A stretch of 64,000 nt of DNA from Lamellibrachia columna (Eukaryota > Annelida > Polychaeta > Sabellida > Siboglinidae). The position numbers were made by a program, and so were the translations under genes. The stretch spans positions 25,637,956-25,701,955 of the forward strand of contig OY759273.1 of assembly GCA_963662155.1 (NCBI GenBank), in the 5' to 3' direction. The notes below the pieces were generated by a model. The model was given only the letters and a program-made list of their open reading frames with translations. It did not search any database and was not told where the DNA came from. This document shows, one piece after another, positions 1 to 10,803 of the stretch (positions within the stretch are counted from its first letter, which is position 1; each line of letters begins with the position of its first letter).

Positions 1-80
1 TCCATTCATTTATCACCCTCTGTGAGAATGAGTACTTTCTCTTGTCCAACCTACACTCTTCCTTAACTAATGTTAAAGTA
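1..80 (-). mobile_element. CR1/L2-type LINE ORF2 3' fragment
   Basis: The plus strand closely matches 10894-10960 and 35056-35125, which are the reverse complement of the C-terminal part of a CR1-like ORF2. The fragment is cut by the window edge on the left and ends near 75-80, where an unrelated 175-bp segment begins. It encodes no product. Confidence 0.7.
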
Positions 81-252
81 GCATCTGTATGGACTCGAGC
101 CTCAGTTCTCTCGATTGGCAGCTATTGTGAAAAACCCACTGTGAAAACACTGGACTTTGGACCAAGTCACTACATTCTGGAGTTGTTAAGTTATAGTCCA
201 AGAAAAACACCGAAGCTACGAGGTCGCGCAGCTTATCGTTGGGTGGATACAT
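81..252. repeat. Dispersed segment shared with 35330-35503
   Basis: This stretch is about 90 percent identical by eye to 35330-35503 and ends at the same GGATACATAG in both places. In both places it is preceded by the same LINE fragment, so the chimera itself was copied. No function is evident. The following 253-537 holds AT-rich sequence in which I see no gene. Confidence 0.7.
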
Positions 253-537
253 AGAGTGTACGAGCAAACGTGGAATTGCGATGGAAATTTAAAGACACAC
301 GCACTTTAGTAAACACAAATTTCACAATACGTTCACCGATTTCTGAATACACTGAATACTGTGGGTGGTATATAATCAAGTGCATACATACCGTTTTGAG
401 AAATATTTACAAGAAATAAAACAAATTGCTGTATGCAGCTAATAAAGACGTCATAAGAAGTTGGTGATGCAATAAACAATATTGTGTACTTCAGTTACGA
501 CTTAACAAAGCTGGAACATGTTTTAAAACCTAACCTG

Positions 538-852
538 CCAGGGGCGGATACAGGGTTTTGAAAAAGGGGGGTCCAAGGTAATATATGAAGCGCCGAAGGC
601 GCGAAACGAGGCGTGAAGCGCCTCGGGGTGTGTGTGGGAGGGGAGTATCCCCCTTCCTACCTCGGGGGATGGGTGGGAGGGGAGTATCCCCCTTCCTACC
701 TCGGGGGGTGTATGGGAGGGGAGTATCCTCATTCCTACCTCGTGAGGTGTGTGGGAGGGGAGTATCCCCTTCCTAACTCGTGGTGTGAGTGGGAGGGGAG
801 TATCCCCGTTCCTACCTCGGGGTGTGTGTGGTAGGGAGTATCCACCTTCCTT
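538..852. repeat. Tandem GGGAGGGGAGTATCC repeat with transposon-like end
   Basis: The stretch starts with an AGGGGCGGATACAGGG segment followed by a G-rich run, resembling the ends of many animal DNA transposons. From about 604 about six copies of a 40-44 bp unit follow, each containing GGGAGGGGAGTATCC and TTCCTACCTCG. A shorter array of the same unit lies at 20172-20310, next to the same dispersed repeat. A related G-rich end lies at 21987-22031. The open frames here are products of the repeat. Confidence 0.75.
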
Positions 853-1820
853 CCCATTTGACGTTTTTTTTTTTTTAAATCGTGTAATTTGGGACACCAA
901 TAATCTGGTTTTAATCGAGTTAGTGCCTAATGTAATCAACTGAAAATTCAGGCATGCGACATCGTACGCGTACAGTAAGGATTTTTGGGAGGAATACGGC
1001 CTTGGGCCATGTCCCGTTTTAATACGGATTTGCTGAAAATATAAAAATCGTTACAAAGTAGTCCTATGTATTTTCTTGTATTTATCACATAAGTATAACT
1101 TTAAATGTCAAATTTACAGTAGACGAGGTGCAACTGCTTTTGAGTCTATAGTTTCAGCAAAACGCAGTGGATTTTGTTTCATTTACATCTGTAGGTAAAC
1201 CTATTCTAAACGAGTATACTACAATTTACTAAACCAGCACATAATCGTCTTAACTCTGTTTCAGCATTATTGCAAACTAGAGGCACGGTAGTGTAATAAT
1301 AGTAAACATATATATTTATTCGTACGACAATGTGTACAGTTCAATTACAGTTTAAGTATCTTTGCACACAAAAAGACTAACACGTCTTTGACTAAAAAAA
1401 GTGCTACATGCATTTTCTGTATTATTCAGCACATCCAAGGAAACTGTGTTTAATAGTTTCACATCCAGCCCCTTCTGGTAGTGGTTCTGTTAATACAATA
1501 AAAGTAGCTAGGTTTCATATTATAGAAAGTCGTGGTATCCAGTTTGTACTGAGACAAAGTGTAATTGAAACTTTTAGACATATATGAACCAATACCCCGA
1601 AGGGCTAGATTGCCCTCTCAATAGGGTCTATCTAAACTGTTGTTGCATTTTAAACTACTCTGTATAAAGCGCACCATTCGATTCATGATCTGAATTTGAA
1701 TCGGGAGACATTCTGCTAAAAGTAGTAGTTGTACCATATAACAACAATGAGTGCAAACTGGTAGATGAACACGTTTCCTTAGACCTTTGCGCCATATAAA
1801 TTAAAATGCATCATAAAAAC
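853..1820. repeat. Dispersed repeat, copy 1 (second copy at 20311-21279)
   Basis: The two copies run collinearly with only scattered substitutions from CCCATTTGACG to the shared end TGCATCATAAAAACA. Both are preceded by the same G-rich satellite. No frame longer than about 90 codons exists, so this looks like a non-autonomous element or repeat unit. The 476 bases after it, to 2296, hold no recognisable gene. Confidence 0.8.
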
Positions 1821-2293
1821 AGGGTCTCAGGGTATCAGAAAATTGCGCATGAATCAGCGTATTTCACATCCTCGCCACTCATAAAAATTACCACAAGATC
1901 AACTGTAGTTCCAAATATATTACACATGTACTATATTAAATGGTACACTTGCATGTTAGAAACATTTTGACAATAGACACATTCTTTGTGGACTCGTAAA
2001 ATAACATGTTCACAATGCATTGATGGTCTAGCTATGTATACAACAATATGTTTCAGCCCCTGAAATATATTAAGGTATGACAACAATCCCTTAGCTGGCC
2101 ATATTTTATAACACCTAAGCAGCTAACAAAACATTCGCATGCAGGGCTAGAACTGATCATTTAATTTTTCTTCAAAGTTTGTGATCCTGGGTGATAGAGG
2201 CATTTGTGATCCTACGTGATGGAGGCATTTTTGGACGAAAACCTGTTTTTTATTATGTCTTTTCGTTTATAATGCGCTCCGGTTGTGACAATT

Positions 2294-2520
<227 letters not shown>

Positions 2521-2880
2521 TATGTAAGATTTCCATATAATGGAGATGTATTGATGATAGGCATTATTTGAATTCGATATACACATGTGGGCGATATTAC
2601 GGGATCGTTTGTCTAACACGTATGAATAACTTCAACAACAGTCATAGGATACTTTTTAGCTAAGTCTCCATTATCGAGTCTGCACAAAACTTGAATGAAA
2701 TAACGCCTGCTGTTATAGTGGGCATGAATAAAGAAAGGGATTAATGATCTTTTGTTAGGCCACACAAACGTATTTTTGCTTTCATTAGAAATTTTAGAAC
2801 AGGACATTTGTGTCCCGGCGAATCAGGGAAACTTAACATGTATGTCATTGTATCCAAACTGCATTACCCACGCGCTTGGT

Positions 2881-3010
2881 TGTGCGTAAGTAGGAGGTAA
2901 ATCGTTTTCATACCCCCAATTGTGTGTCGATTTTTGGTGGTAGCTAAAAATAGACATTGGTTAATTTTAATTTTCTAAAAATAGACATTGGTTAATTTTA
3001 ATTTTAATTT
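2881..3010 (+). repeat. Inverted repeat arm 1 (partner 6260-6396)
   Basis: The sequence is close to the reverse complement of 6260-6396, including a tandemly doubled motif CTAAAAATAGACATTGG and the unique stretch CATACCCCCAATTGTG. Both arms face inward into simple repeats. They are either two opposite insertions of one repeat or the arms of a 3.5-kb fold-back structure. Confidence 0.8.
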
Positions 3011-3270
3011 TAATTTTAATTTTAATTTTAATTTTAATTTTAATTTTAATTTTAATTTTAATTTTAATTTTAATTTTAATTTTAATTTTAATTTTAATTT
3101 TTTGTTTTTTTGTTTATTAAAATTAAAATTAAAATTAATTAAAATTAAAATTAAAAGTTTAAATTTAAATTTTAATTTAAACTTAAACTTAAACTTCGAC
3201 TTCAACTTCAACTTCAACTTCAACTTCAACTTCAACTTCAATTTTAATTTTAATTTCAATTTTAATTGGC
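2988..3270. repeat. (AATTTT)n hexamer array with inverted and AACTTC variants
   Basis: About 20 units of AATTTT are followed by a T-rich spacer, the complementary AAAATT units, and then a run of ACTTCA hexamers that returns to AATTTT. The six-base period gives long NFNF or LKLK frames that are not genes. The two halves could pair as a hairpin. Confidence 0.9.
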
Positions 3271-3599
3271 ATTCCTGCTGTCAATTAACTCACAACACGA
3301 CGCAACTCAGCGCGAGCCAGCTGTTGTGAACCGTCAGTCGGTGACATAACGTAACATTCCTGTGACCATTGAACTCATAAAATAAGAGCGAGGGTCATAA
3401 GGGTGAGTCTGTTGTTGTCGAAAACCTGATGAGAAAACGCGTATGTGCAACTTCGAACAAGCAGTTAGAAAACGTTACACAGGCGGTTAGAAATGTTTTC
3501 ACCCGTCCTTCACATCACCAACGTGTTGCGATTGGATAATCTATCGACATGCGCTTTGTGAGTGGCTAATCTGTCGACGTGCGGGGTTGTGAGCCTGGT

Positions 3600-3695
3600 T
3601 AGTCGGGGTCTTTAAATACCCGTGTATTGGGACTCGACTGCCATACTCAGAAAATCTGCATACGAAAAGAGAGTTGAACTTCAACAGGTAAGATT
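3600..3695 (+). promoter_or_regulatory. Possible promoter and first exon with splice donor
   Basis: A TATA-like TTTAAATACC near 3612 is followed about 75 bases later by AACAGGTAAGAT, a strong splice donor match. This could be a transcription start and non-coding first exon, but no downstream exon is convincing. Weak evidence. Confidence 0.2.
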
Positions 3696-5480
3696 ATAAT
3701 ATTACTCATTAATATTTATATATTCAAATCAGTAGAATACCAGTTTAAAATTCAAATTGGAAATTAGACAGTATGTTATGTTTTTAATATATTTAATTAA
3801 TATATTATATGTGTAGAAAAACCAGTCGGAAATCACTAGGCGAAATTTCACGTAAACGCATAATCGTGAATACGCGCCACTGTAACTGACATTGCCTGGC
3901 CCCTGGGCCTGGGTCTATTTTACTACGATGTTTAAGGTAGCATATTTACGTATAAGTGTACTTTTTATGTTTTTGTAGAGTTCATTCTAAATTGCTGTAT
4001 TTTAAAATGAAATGCGCACTATTTTGCGAAGGCTTACAACCTTGGTCAGTAATTGTCAAATCTATTTATATAGCACCCTATTCGAAAGCTATTTATAAAT
4101 CACGCGGTGCCAGTGGCAGTGGTCAAGAAAGTTGGATTGGAGTGTTTGTGTAGATCGATTAGTGATTAGTTTAGTTTGATGCTGCTGTGGTTTATATCTG
4201 TATATATTACTCAACTGCATAACCTGTTGTCGAAGCGGATTTAATTGTAAATGTAAGACTACAGGACGAATTCCATTTCGTGTTTACGATTTTCGAAAAA
4301 TCCAAGATGGCTGCGTCCATGGTTGGGTCCGTGGTTGGATCGAACGAAGTTGCTCGTTGTCTCTACGCATTGACGTTGATGAACATGCAGAATGTCGCAA
4401 GCGGAGACTCAAGCTCAATGAATTTGCGAGTGATTATTTTGGGACATGCCCAATCGGCAATAGTGACGATGACTCTGACTTATTTGAGTCGAACGTGTGA
4501 CAGTCACAGTGTGTATGTCACCTGTCACCTGGAGGCACTGAGCCACACAACAACAACGGTACTTTTCAGAGCTAATCACAAGAAGAGATTGCCACCTCTT
4601 GGGTGTTGGTTATTAATATAAATATTTTGTTTTTGCAAAAAAAATAACTACATTCACCTCACTGGATTGGATATAGATAATAAATAAACAATAGATAATT
4701 TATTACACTGTGGTGAAGTTTTGTTTTCACGTGAAGTATCATGATTCTAGACTGTCAACTTTACAAGTAATTTTTTTATTGTAAATGTAACCATCAGAAT
4801 TTAATAATAGTTTTAGTGTACCGAAGCTAACAGACCTATCTACATTTGCTTCACTGGATTGGACATGGTTATACTAATAACAATGGATAAGTTGTTATAC
4901 TGTGGCAGCGTTTTGTTTTGATGATTTTCGACTCAACTTTACAAGTAATTTTTTCTCCATAAATAGTTTTTGACGGGTGCCCTCTTTAAATTCTTGTAAC
5001 TTTGATTCTAGTGGGAGCACACTAAACTGTTTTGGAATGAGAAAGGGTGTTACTTTCCATGCATTAAATAAAAAAACACTTAAAATTGTTTTGGACAATG
5101 ACTGGTTTTCCTATGCCGCAACACATATTATTAGTCTAGAAAAAATCTTTGAGCACAACATCAAAAATAGGTCAATAACTTTTTATTAATGTAACATCAC
5201 CATTCTTGAAAATGGGAACTATATTGACAATTTTAGCTGATCTGGAACATATCTATTGTCAAACAGTAAGGTAACAATATGGTGGTTCAAGCAAACTGGG
5301 ATAAACTTGTTTAATCATGTTCGGTTTTATGCCATCCCATCCCTGACAAAATTTTTCACATGCTAAATAAGTTTCTATATTTCACCTATAGTTGCTGGTG
5401 TTAGAAACATGGAATTTTATAAACTCCATACAGATAGTCATCAGGAACCTTTGATACAACTGTTTTCTTTTTGCGATGCT
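3696..5480. other. No recognised gene; one 113-codon frame at 4280-4621
   Basis: An open frame at 4280-4621 contains an ATG in the context CCAAGATGGCTGC, which resembles a YY1 site over a start codon. A second frame over 4310-4500 reads an acidic stretch ending at a TGA. Neither matches a family I know. The remainder is AT-rich with no visible coding structure. Confidence 0.3.
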
Positions 5481-5484
5481 TAAA

Positions 5485-5880
5485 TTCAAGCTTAAAAGCG
5501 TTAACGTTCAACTAAATGTGGTAATTATTTAGTTAAAAAGCGCTAACATACAGCTAAATGCGGTAATTACTTAGCTAAAAAGCGCTAACATACAGCTAAA
5601 TGTGGTCATTTATTAGCTAAACAGTTTTAACATATGTGGTAATTTACTTTACGTTAACTTGCAACTAAATATGGTACTTACTTAGCTAAAAATGCTAATT
5701 ACTTTGCTAAAAGTTGTATTTGCTTAGCTTAAAACCGTTAACATGCAGGTAAATATGGTAAATAATTAGCTTAAAATCGCTAACATACAGCTAAATGTGG
5801 TAATTTCTTAGCTTAAAAGCGTTAACCTACAGCTAAATGCGGTAAATACTTAGCTAAAATCATTAACATGTAGCTGTAAG
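5485..5880. repeat. Degenerate ~43-bp satellite
   Basis: About nine diverged units contain GCTAACATACAGCTAAATG and TAATTACTTAGCTAAAA at a spacing near 43 bases. Drift between units suggests an old array. No coding potential. Confidence 0.75.
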
Positions 5881-6087
5881 TCACGTTAGCGATATGTGGG
5901 TTTCCCCAATTAATCGCCACGTCAGCAATATGTGGGTTTTTCCGGCGTTTATAGCTTACGTCAGCTGTACGTCGGTATGGCAAGAGACTTTAGAGTCCTC
6001 CGTCTAACGTTTGTGGACAATATTGTGTCATTATTTTCAAATATTTAATAAAATTCGCTTGTACTCTTATTCAATAGGGGAATTATG

Positions 6088-6144
6088 GGACACGCGCACG
6101 CGCACGCGCACGCGCACTCGCACTCGCATATATATCGCACTCGC

Positions 6145-6241
<97 letters not shown>

Positions 6242-6259
6242 AATAAAAATTTAAAATAA
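6088..6259. repeat. (GCACAC)n and (AC)n microsatellite
   Basis: CGCACG hexamers grade through GCACTC into about 90 bases of AC repeat and end in ATATAT. This compound array lies just inside the second inverted repeat arm. Confidence 0.95.
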
Positions 6260-6396
6260 AAATTAAATAAAAATAAAAATTAACCAATGTCTATTTTTAG
6301 AAAATAAAAATTAACCAATGTCTATTTTTAGCTACCACCAAAAATCGACCCACAATTGGGGGTATGAAAACGACTTACCTACTACTTGCGTATGTG
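6260..6396 (-). repeat. Inverted repeat arm 2 (partner 2881-3010)
   Basis: This is the reverse complement of arm 1 with a few substitutions, including the doubled CTATTTTTAG motif. It ends where GTGC-rich sequence upstream of lectin C begins. Confidence 0.8.
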
Positions 6397-6399
6397 CAT

Positions 6400-6601
6400 G
6401 TGTGCGTGCGTGTGTATGCGTTTGTGTTTGTGTGAGTGTATGTGTGCGTGCATGTGTTCGTGCGTGTGGTCCTGCGCTCATGATTGCGCGTGCGTGAGTG
6501 CGTGCGTGCATGCGTGCGTACCATTTATGCCGTCTGATTTCGGACAGTAATGAAAGTGTATGTTTCTACCTTACGTTTATCACTTCTTTATCCAGTTTCA
6601 G
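6400..6601 (+). promoter_or_regulatory. Conserved region upstream of lectin C coding exon 1
   Basis: A GTGC-rich microsatellite is followed by about 30 bases (6520-6550) containing ATGCCGTCTGAT, also present upstream of lectins A (19541-19569) and B (33923-33951). The stretch ends in a pyrimidine-rich tract and TTTCAG just before the ATG, so it looks like the end of a 5' UTR intron. The promoter itself is not identified. Confidence 0.45.
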
Positions 6602-6774
6602 AAATGATGACAACGAAGACTCTCTGTTTGGTTGGTCTGCTGTTGTATCTTTCGTCTGACCTCGGGGGCTCTTGGAGCAAACGTTCCATTCAGTGCAGTC
6701 AATTGCGGGTCGTCTAGAGTCAATCGAGAAGCGGCAAAGCTCGATGAAGCAATGGATGAAAGAAAATGACAAAG
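6602..6774 (+). pseudogene. Lectin C coding exon 1 (deleted, frameshifted)
   Basis: The exon follows TTTCAG and begins with two ATG codons at 6604 and 6607, as in lectin B. The signal peptide reads MMTTKTLCLVGLLLYLSSD. Relative to lectins A and B, about 64 bases are missing around 6664-6670, which shifts the frame so that the signal-peptide frame stops near 6717. Another 21 bases (seven codons) of the coiled-coil segment are missing in frame. The original frame continues after the gap and ends at the donor AAAG/GTATCG. With this exon the product would be truncated, so C is probably a pseudogene or depends on a different start. Confidence 0.75.
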
Positions 6775-7161
6775 GTATCGTGTGAGGTTGAATATTACGA
6801 CTAAGTGACACTTTGTAGATTGCGTGTGTATATTGTTTTGTGTGCGTGCGTGCGTTCGTGCGTGCCTTAATGTATGTGAAATAAATAACACGTGTATAGC
6901 ATATAACATATTGTTGTCAATAGCTATGTTACTGTTGGTCCAAATATAATCACAAACCAAGTTTCAACATCTCTCCCTCTCCCAGTTACACATTTTAAAA
7001 TGCAATCTGTTTTGTTGTCGTTACAAATTAGTTGTTGTTGTTCCTGTCTTTTGGAATTTGCTCGTGATTTTTTCTACTTCGGCGCATTTATTCATGTTAC
7101 ATTTAATAGACAAGTTTCTACAACTAAGTTTTAGTCATATGAATGCGACACCTTGTTGCAG

Positions 7162-7332
7162 ACACCCGGTGTAAATGGTTTGTCGATGGTAGCCGCACGT
7201 GCTACAAACTGACCTTCCAAAATATGACGTGGTCGGACAGCAGGGTCTACTGCCAGAGTCTAGGTGAAGGGGCGGACCTCGTGTCGATAGAATCCGAATA
7301 CGAAAATGAATTCTTGATTGCAATGATACGAG
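7162..7332 (+). CDS. Lectin C coding exon 2 (first half of C-type lectin domain)
   Basis: The exon is bounded by TTGCAG and GTGAGG and is exactly 171 bases, the same as its counterparts in A and B, with phase 1 at both ends. It encodes 57 residues starting DTRCKW, then TCYKL, MTWSDSR, YCQSLGEGADLVSIES and EFLIAMIR. These match the N-terminal half of a long-form C-type lectin domain with its extra cysteine pair and the W-x(5)-C core. The exon is intact. Confidence 0.88.
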
Positions 7333-8204
7333 GTGAGGCTTCTACCCAAGCGGCAATACGCCATGTAGATATACTTTATTTCCATAAATATTAAATTTGG
7401 TGTAGACATCGAAAAGGCATTTTAGTTACTGCCTTGTTGTCAATTAATGTCTTTTTCAAGATGCAAAATGTTTAACTTTCTGATAGATGCATGACACTTT
7501 CGGTATATATTGAAAAGATATATATTGACGCTTTTGAGATTGGTACCCATCGTGTAAATTGGCACTTCCGTTAGTAACCGGCCATGTGTACTTTTATACC
7601 GGATACTACTCCACGTTTGTGATGCTGTCAACAGTTAGCTGTGTCTTATAATGGTACCAACTGTTGACATCGATTTTGCAGTCCTTTGTGTAGCGAATGT
7701 GCGTAGGTTACACGTTTGTGAACTCTGGGTTGCATTCGGCGCTAGGAAGCATTTGGGGTATATGCCAACAATCGTAGATTCAGTTGGACGGGGGAAGTGT
7801 GATGCAGTGCTATTTTCCCATGCAGTAATGTCTATGTCAGCAGATTTCGCAGATGAAGACTTCGCACAGTTCGAACTTTGGGTCTGGAAGCATTGTGAGC
7901 ATAGGTGGACTCCCAAACATGCAAAATTGTCTGCTTGCAAGCATTGACTGTGAAAACTTTCACATCTAGGCATGTGGGGTCATGCGATCGTAAACTTTCG
8001 TACTCGGTGTCTTTGTAACCAATGATACCAGGATAAATCACAACGAATCTGACAAACTAGCCGCCATCAAATATATTAGTAAAACTTGTTTCTTGCTGCG
8101 CTCCGTAAATATTACACGCCAGCTGTATGGGTGGTTCCGCGAACTTAAATGAACAGTTGGTTGTTTTCAGGGGTCGGGTTTTTTCAATTTGAATTTACTT
8201 TAGA

Positions 8205-8398
<194 letters not shown>

Positions 8399-8939
8399 CG
8401 TTTTGATTTACTTTCTCTGATGTTCTGTATACAAGTTGTACATTTATGATGGGGTCTCGCCAGACCTCAGGTGCCTACTAACGGTTGTCCCACGACGTGC
8501 CTGTTTGGAGGTTAAGTATACCATAACAAAATCACACTCATAGAGACAATGGACATGACTCATAGAGACAGTGTACACTTTTGGGGACATTGCCCTCCAC
8601 ACGGCGAACAAAATGTACGTGACTTCCTGATGAAAACCCCGACGTCTCCCTGACGTATGTCACAGCGTCTAAACGCACGTGTTACGAATTTGGCGTTCAT
8701 TGTTATTAGTAAACAACCGAATGATACACATTGATAACAAACACTTTAGGGCAAAACTAAAATATTTTTGTATATTTTTTTATAATATAATTGAAATAAG
8801 ACATTATTTTTTAGTAAGAACGTATTGTGTTCGATCTGTGTCCTAGCAGTTTCGTAAAACTGTCACAGGAAAATCACAAATAGTTAGTCACGACAATACG
8901 AGCAGCAGGTTATCCTATTATTATCCACCGTGAGTGTGT

Positions 8940-9020
8940 TGTATGTATGTATGTATGTATGTATGTATGTATGTATGTATGTTGTATGTTACGCTACTCC
9001 TCCTAGACGCTTTGTATCTT
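8940..9020. repeat. (TATG)n with a conserved flank
   Basis: The tetranucleotide array is followed by TGTTACGCTACTCCTCC and GACGCTTTGTAT. A similar flank lies in reverse orientation at 55838-55865, next to the large CATA array, so the microsatellite and flank are probably parts of one dispersed repeat. Confidence 0.55.
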
Positions 9021-9454
9021 GGGCGTCAAACTGCGATCTCGTACGTATTTTTTTTTCATTCACCCTGCTGTTACCTTTTCTACGAACATTCAAAGTACCC
9101 TTTGTTGTTACTACGTACAAGAGTCCAAATGTCAACGCTACGCAAACAATGACGTGCACTTGTTGAAAACGTCATGCGTCTTTTCTTCGATTGTCCGAAG
9201 TTACGTCATTAGACGTTCCTATGACGGCCAGTGTTACGTCGCCATGCCAAGAAGTCATTAATATAATGACTGGCAGCATCATCTACCAAGGTGTAGATGG
9301 ATATTTCGGTGATAATGTTGTGTATCCTGACATTTTATAGTAATGTACGAACTACTAAGTTATCCCGTCCGGGGGAAGAACATGTTTGCTAGTCCGTATA
9401 AACTAAACATGTTTCCACGATTACCTTATTATGCGTAAATCTATTGCTTTTCAG

Positions 9455-9696
9455 AAGTTAACCAACTGCACAGGTGTATCTATACTTGGACCTCTGGAAA
9501 GAAGGACTCTAGCGGCGTGTGGACTTGGATGGCGACGGGACAACCATTCGGCTACACATACTGGATGCGTGGACAGCCGGACAATAGAGATGGCGTCGAA
9601 GAAACATGCAACTTTTGGCATACAGATAGGGATATAGTTGGCTGGAATGACGGGACCCCTTTACGGAAAGCCTGTTTGCTCTGTGAAATTCCATAA
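9455..9696 (+). CDS. Lectin C coding exon 3 (second half of C-type lectin domain)
   Basis: The exon starts after CTTTTCAG in phase 1 and ends at TAA 9694-9696. It encodes TWTSGKKDSSG, WMATGQPFGYTYWMRG, the QPD motif with NRDGVEE, a cysteine followed by NFW, then WND and the closing ACLLCE. QPD is the galactose-type sugar motif, and QPD, the following acidic residue and WND form the usual calcium-binding site 2. All residues expected of this half are present, including the C2 cysteine missing in A and B. The exon is intact although exon 1 of the same gene is not. Confidence 0.88.
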
Positions 9697-9942
9697 AGTG
9701 AAATTAAGAAGTACTTGAATTGATGCCGCTCTTCACACTCTCCCCATCCCCTTCCTGCACACACACTTGCGTTGCGGGCGTGCGTTCGTGCATGCTCAAA
9801 TGAACGCATGCACGACACACAATCTGGCAATGCGCGTCGATGTGACACTGTGCTTCAGTTGCATGGTACAATTCAGAATTGTTAATTGATAATGATGTAA
9901 TACTTACGTAGATATGTCATTTAGCCGTTTTGTGTAACAGTT

Positions 9943-9948
9943 AATAAA
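9943..9948 (+). promoter_or_regulatory. AATAAA polyadenylation signal of lectin C
   Basis: The hexamer lies about 250 bases after the lectin C stop. A and B have AATAAA at comparable distances on the minus strand. Confidence 0.55.
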
Positions 9949-10093
9949 GATACCGATATTGTTTTTGAAACGTGGTGATGTAAAGTTTTACATTGTAAAC
10001 CGAGCTTGTAGGACAGACCGACGATTATGTGGAATTATTTCCAACAGTATTTTACGTCTTATCCCTCAATACGAGGGTCTGTATGCAAATAAA

Positions 10094-10287
10094 ATCGTGG
10101 TATCCGCTATCCAGGACACTTGATGCAGAAGAGCGGGTATAGCCAAGACGCCAACTTTGAATGTGACTGTGGAGAGGACCCCCAAACGATGCACCATCTC
10201 CTAGAATGTCCCCTCCTTCTAGTGCCCGGCAGACCAGACAACTTGGCAGTGTATGGGAAGGCAGTGTTAGTTGCACCACTGGGTTAG
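10094..10287 (+). pseudogene. C-terminal remnant of a non-LTR retrotransposon reverse transcriptase
   Basis: The plus strand reads NRGIRYPGHL, then a cysteine cluster of the form ECDCGEDPQTMHHLLECPLL. This C-x-C...H...C pattern is typical of the C-terminus of Jockey-like and related reverse transcriptases. The frame runs to a TAG at about 10285. No upstream RT domain is attached, so it is a fragment of an element different from the CR1-like LINE next to it. Confidence 0.65.
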
Positions 10288-10701
10288 TTGAGCCACCCAT
10301 GTTTCCCAGGAAACAACAGCAACGACGATTACATTGTACCACCAGTGATTGAACTTGTTATTACAACATGATTGACGTAAACAAGTGCAATATGTTGTAC
10401 AAATGTTGTTCGAAACTGTTGGTGATTGTTAGTAATGTCTGCTGCTATATAAACTATCAACGCATGTGATCAGACTTTGTTATCCGTGCACTTACAAATG
10501 GTTTAATTGTTCGAAGGGAAGAAGATTATTTACATCACTTCGCGTATTAGTGGGACATTAAAAAAGCTTAATTGTCGAAACGGGGCTAGTTGAGCCACCC
10601 ATTGTATAGCTACAAGGCAACATATTAGCAGTTAGTTACACTGGTTGTGATTGACCTATATGTCTATATTAACTAAGTGTGTCGACTTATTAATTAAGCT
10701 G
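10284..10701. repeat. LINE flank with repeated AGTTGAGCCACC motif
   Basis: TTAGTTGAGCCACCCAT occurs at about 10284 and CTAGTTGAGCCACCCATTG at about 10585. The inverted form occurs beyond the other end of the LINE at about 14979, with a further direct copy at about 15008. The LINE may have landed inside an older repeat carrying this motif. No gene is visible. Confidence 0.4.
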
Positions 10702-10803
10702 TAGATTTAACAAGATTTAACAAGATTTGCCATCCAAGCCAAAGGCCCAGATGGCAAGTGGACAAGGAAGCCATTGGCTTATCGAGAGTCCAACAATGTT
10801 CAT

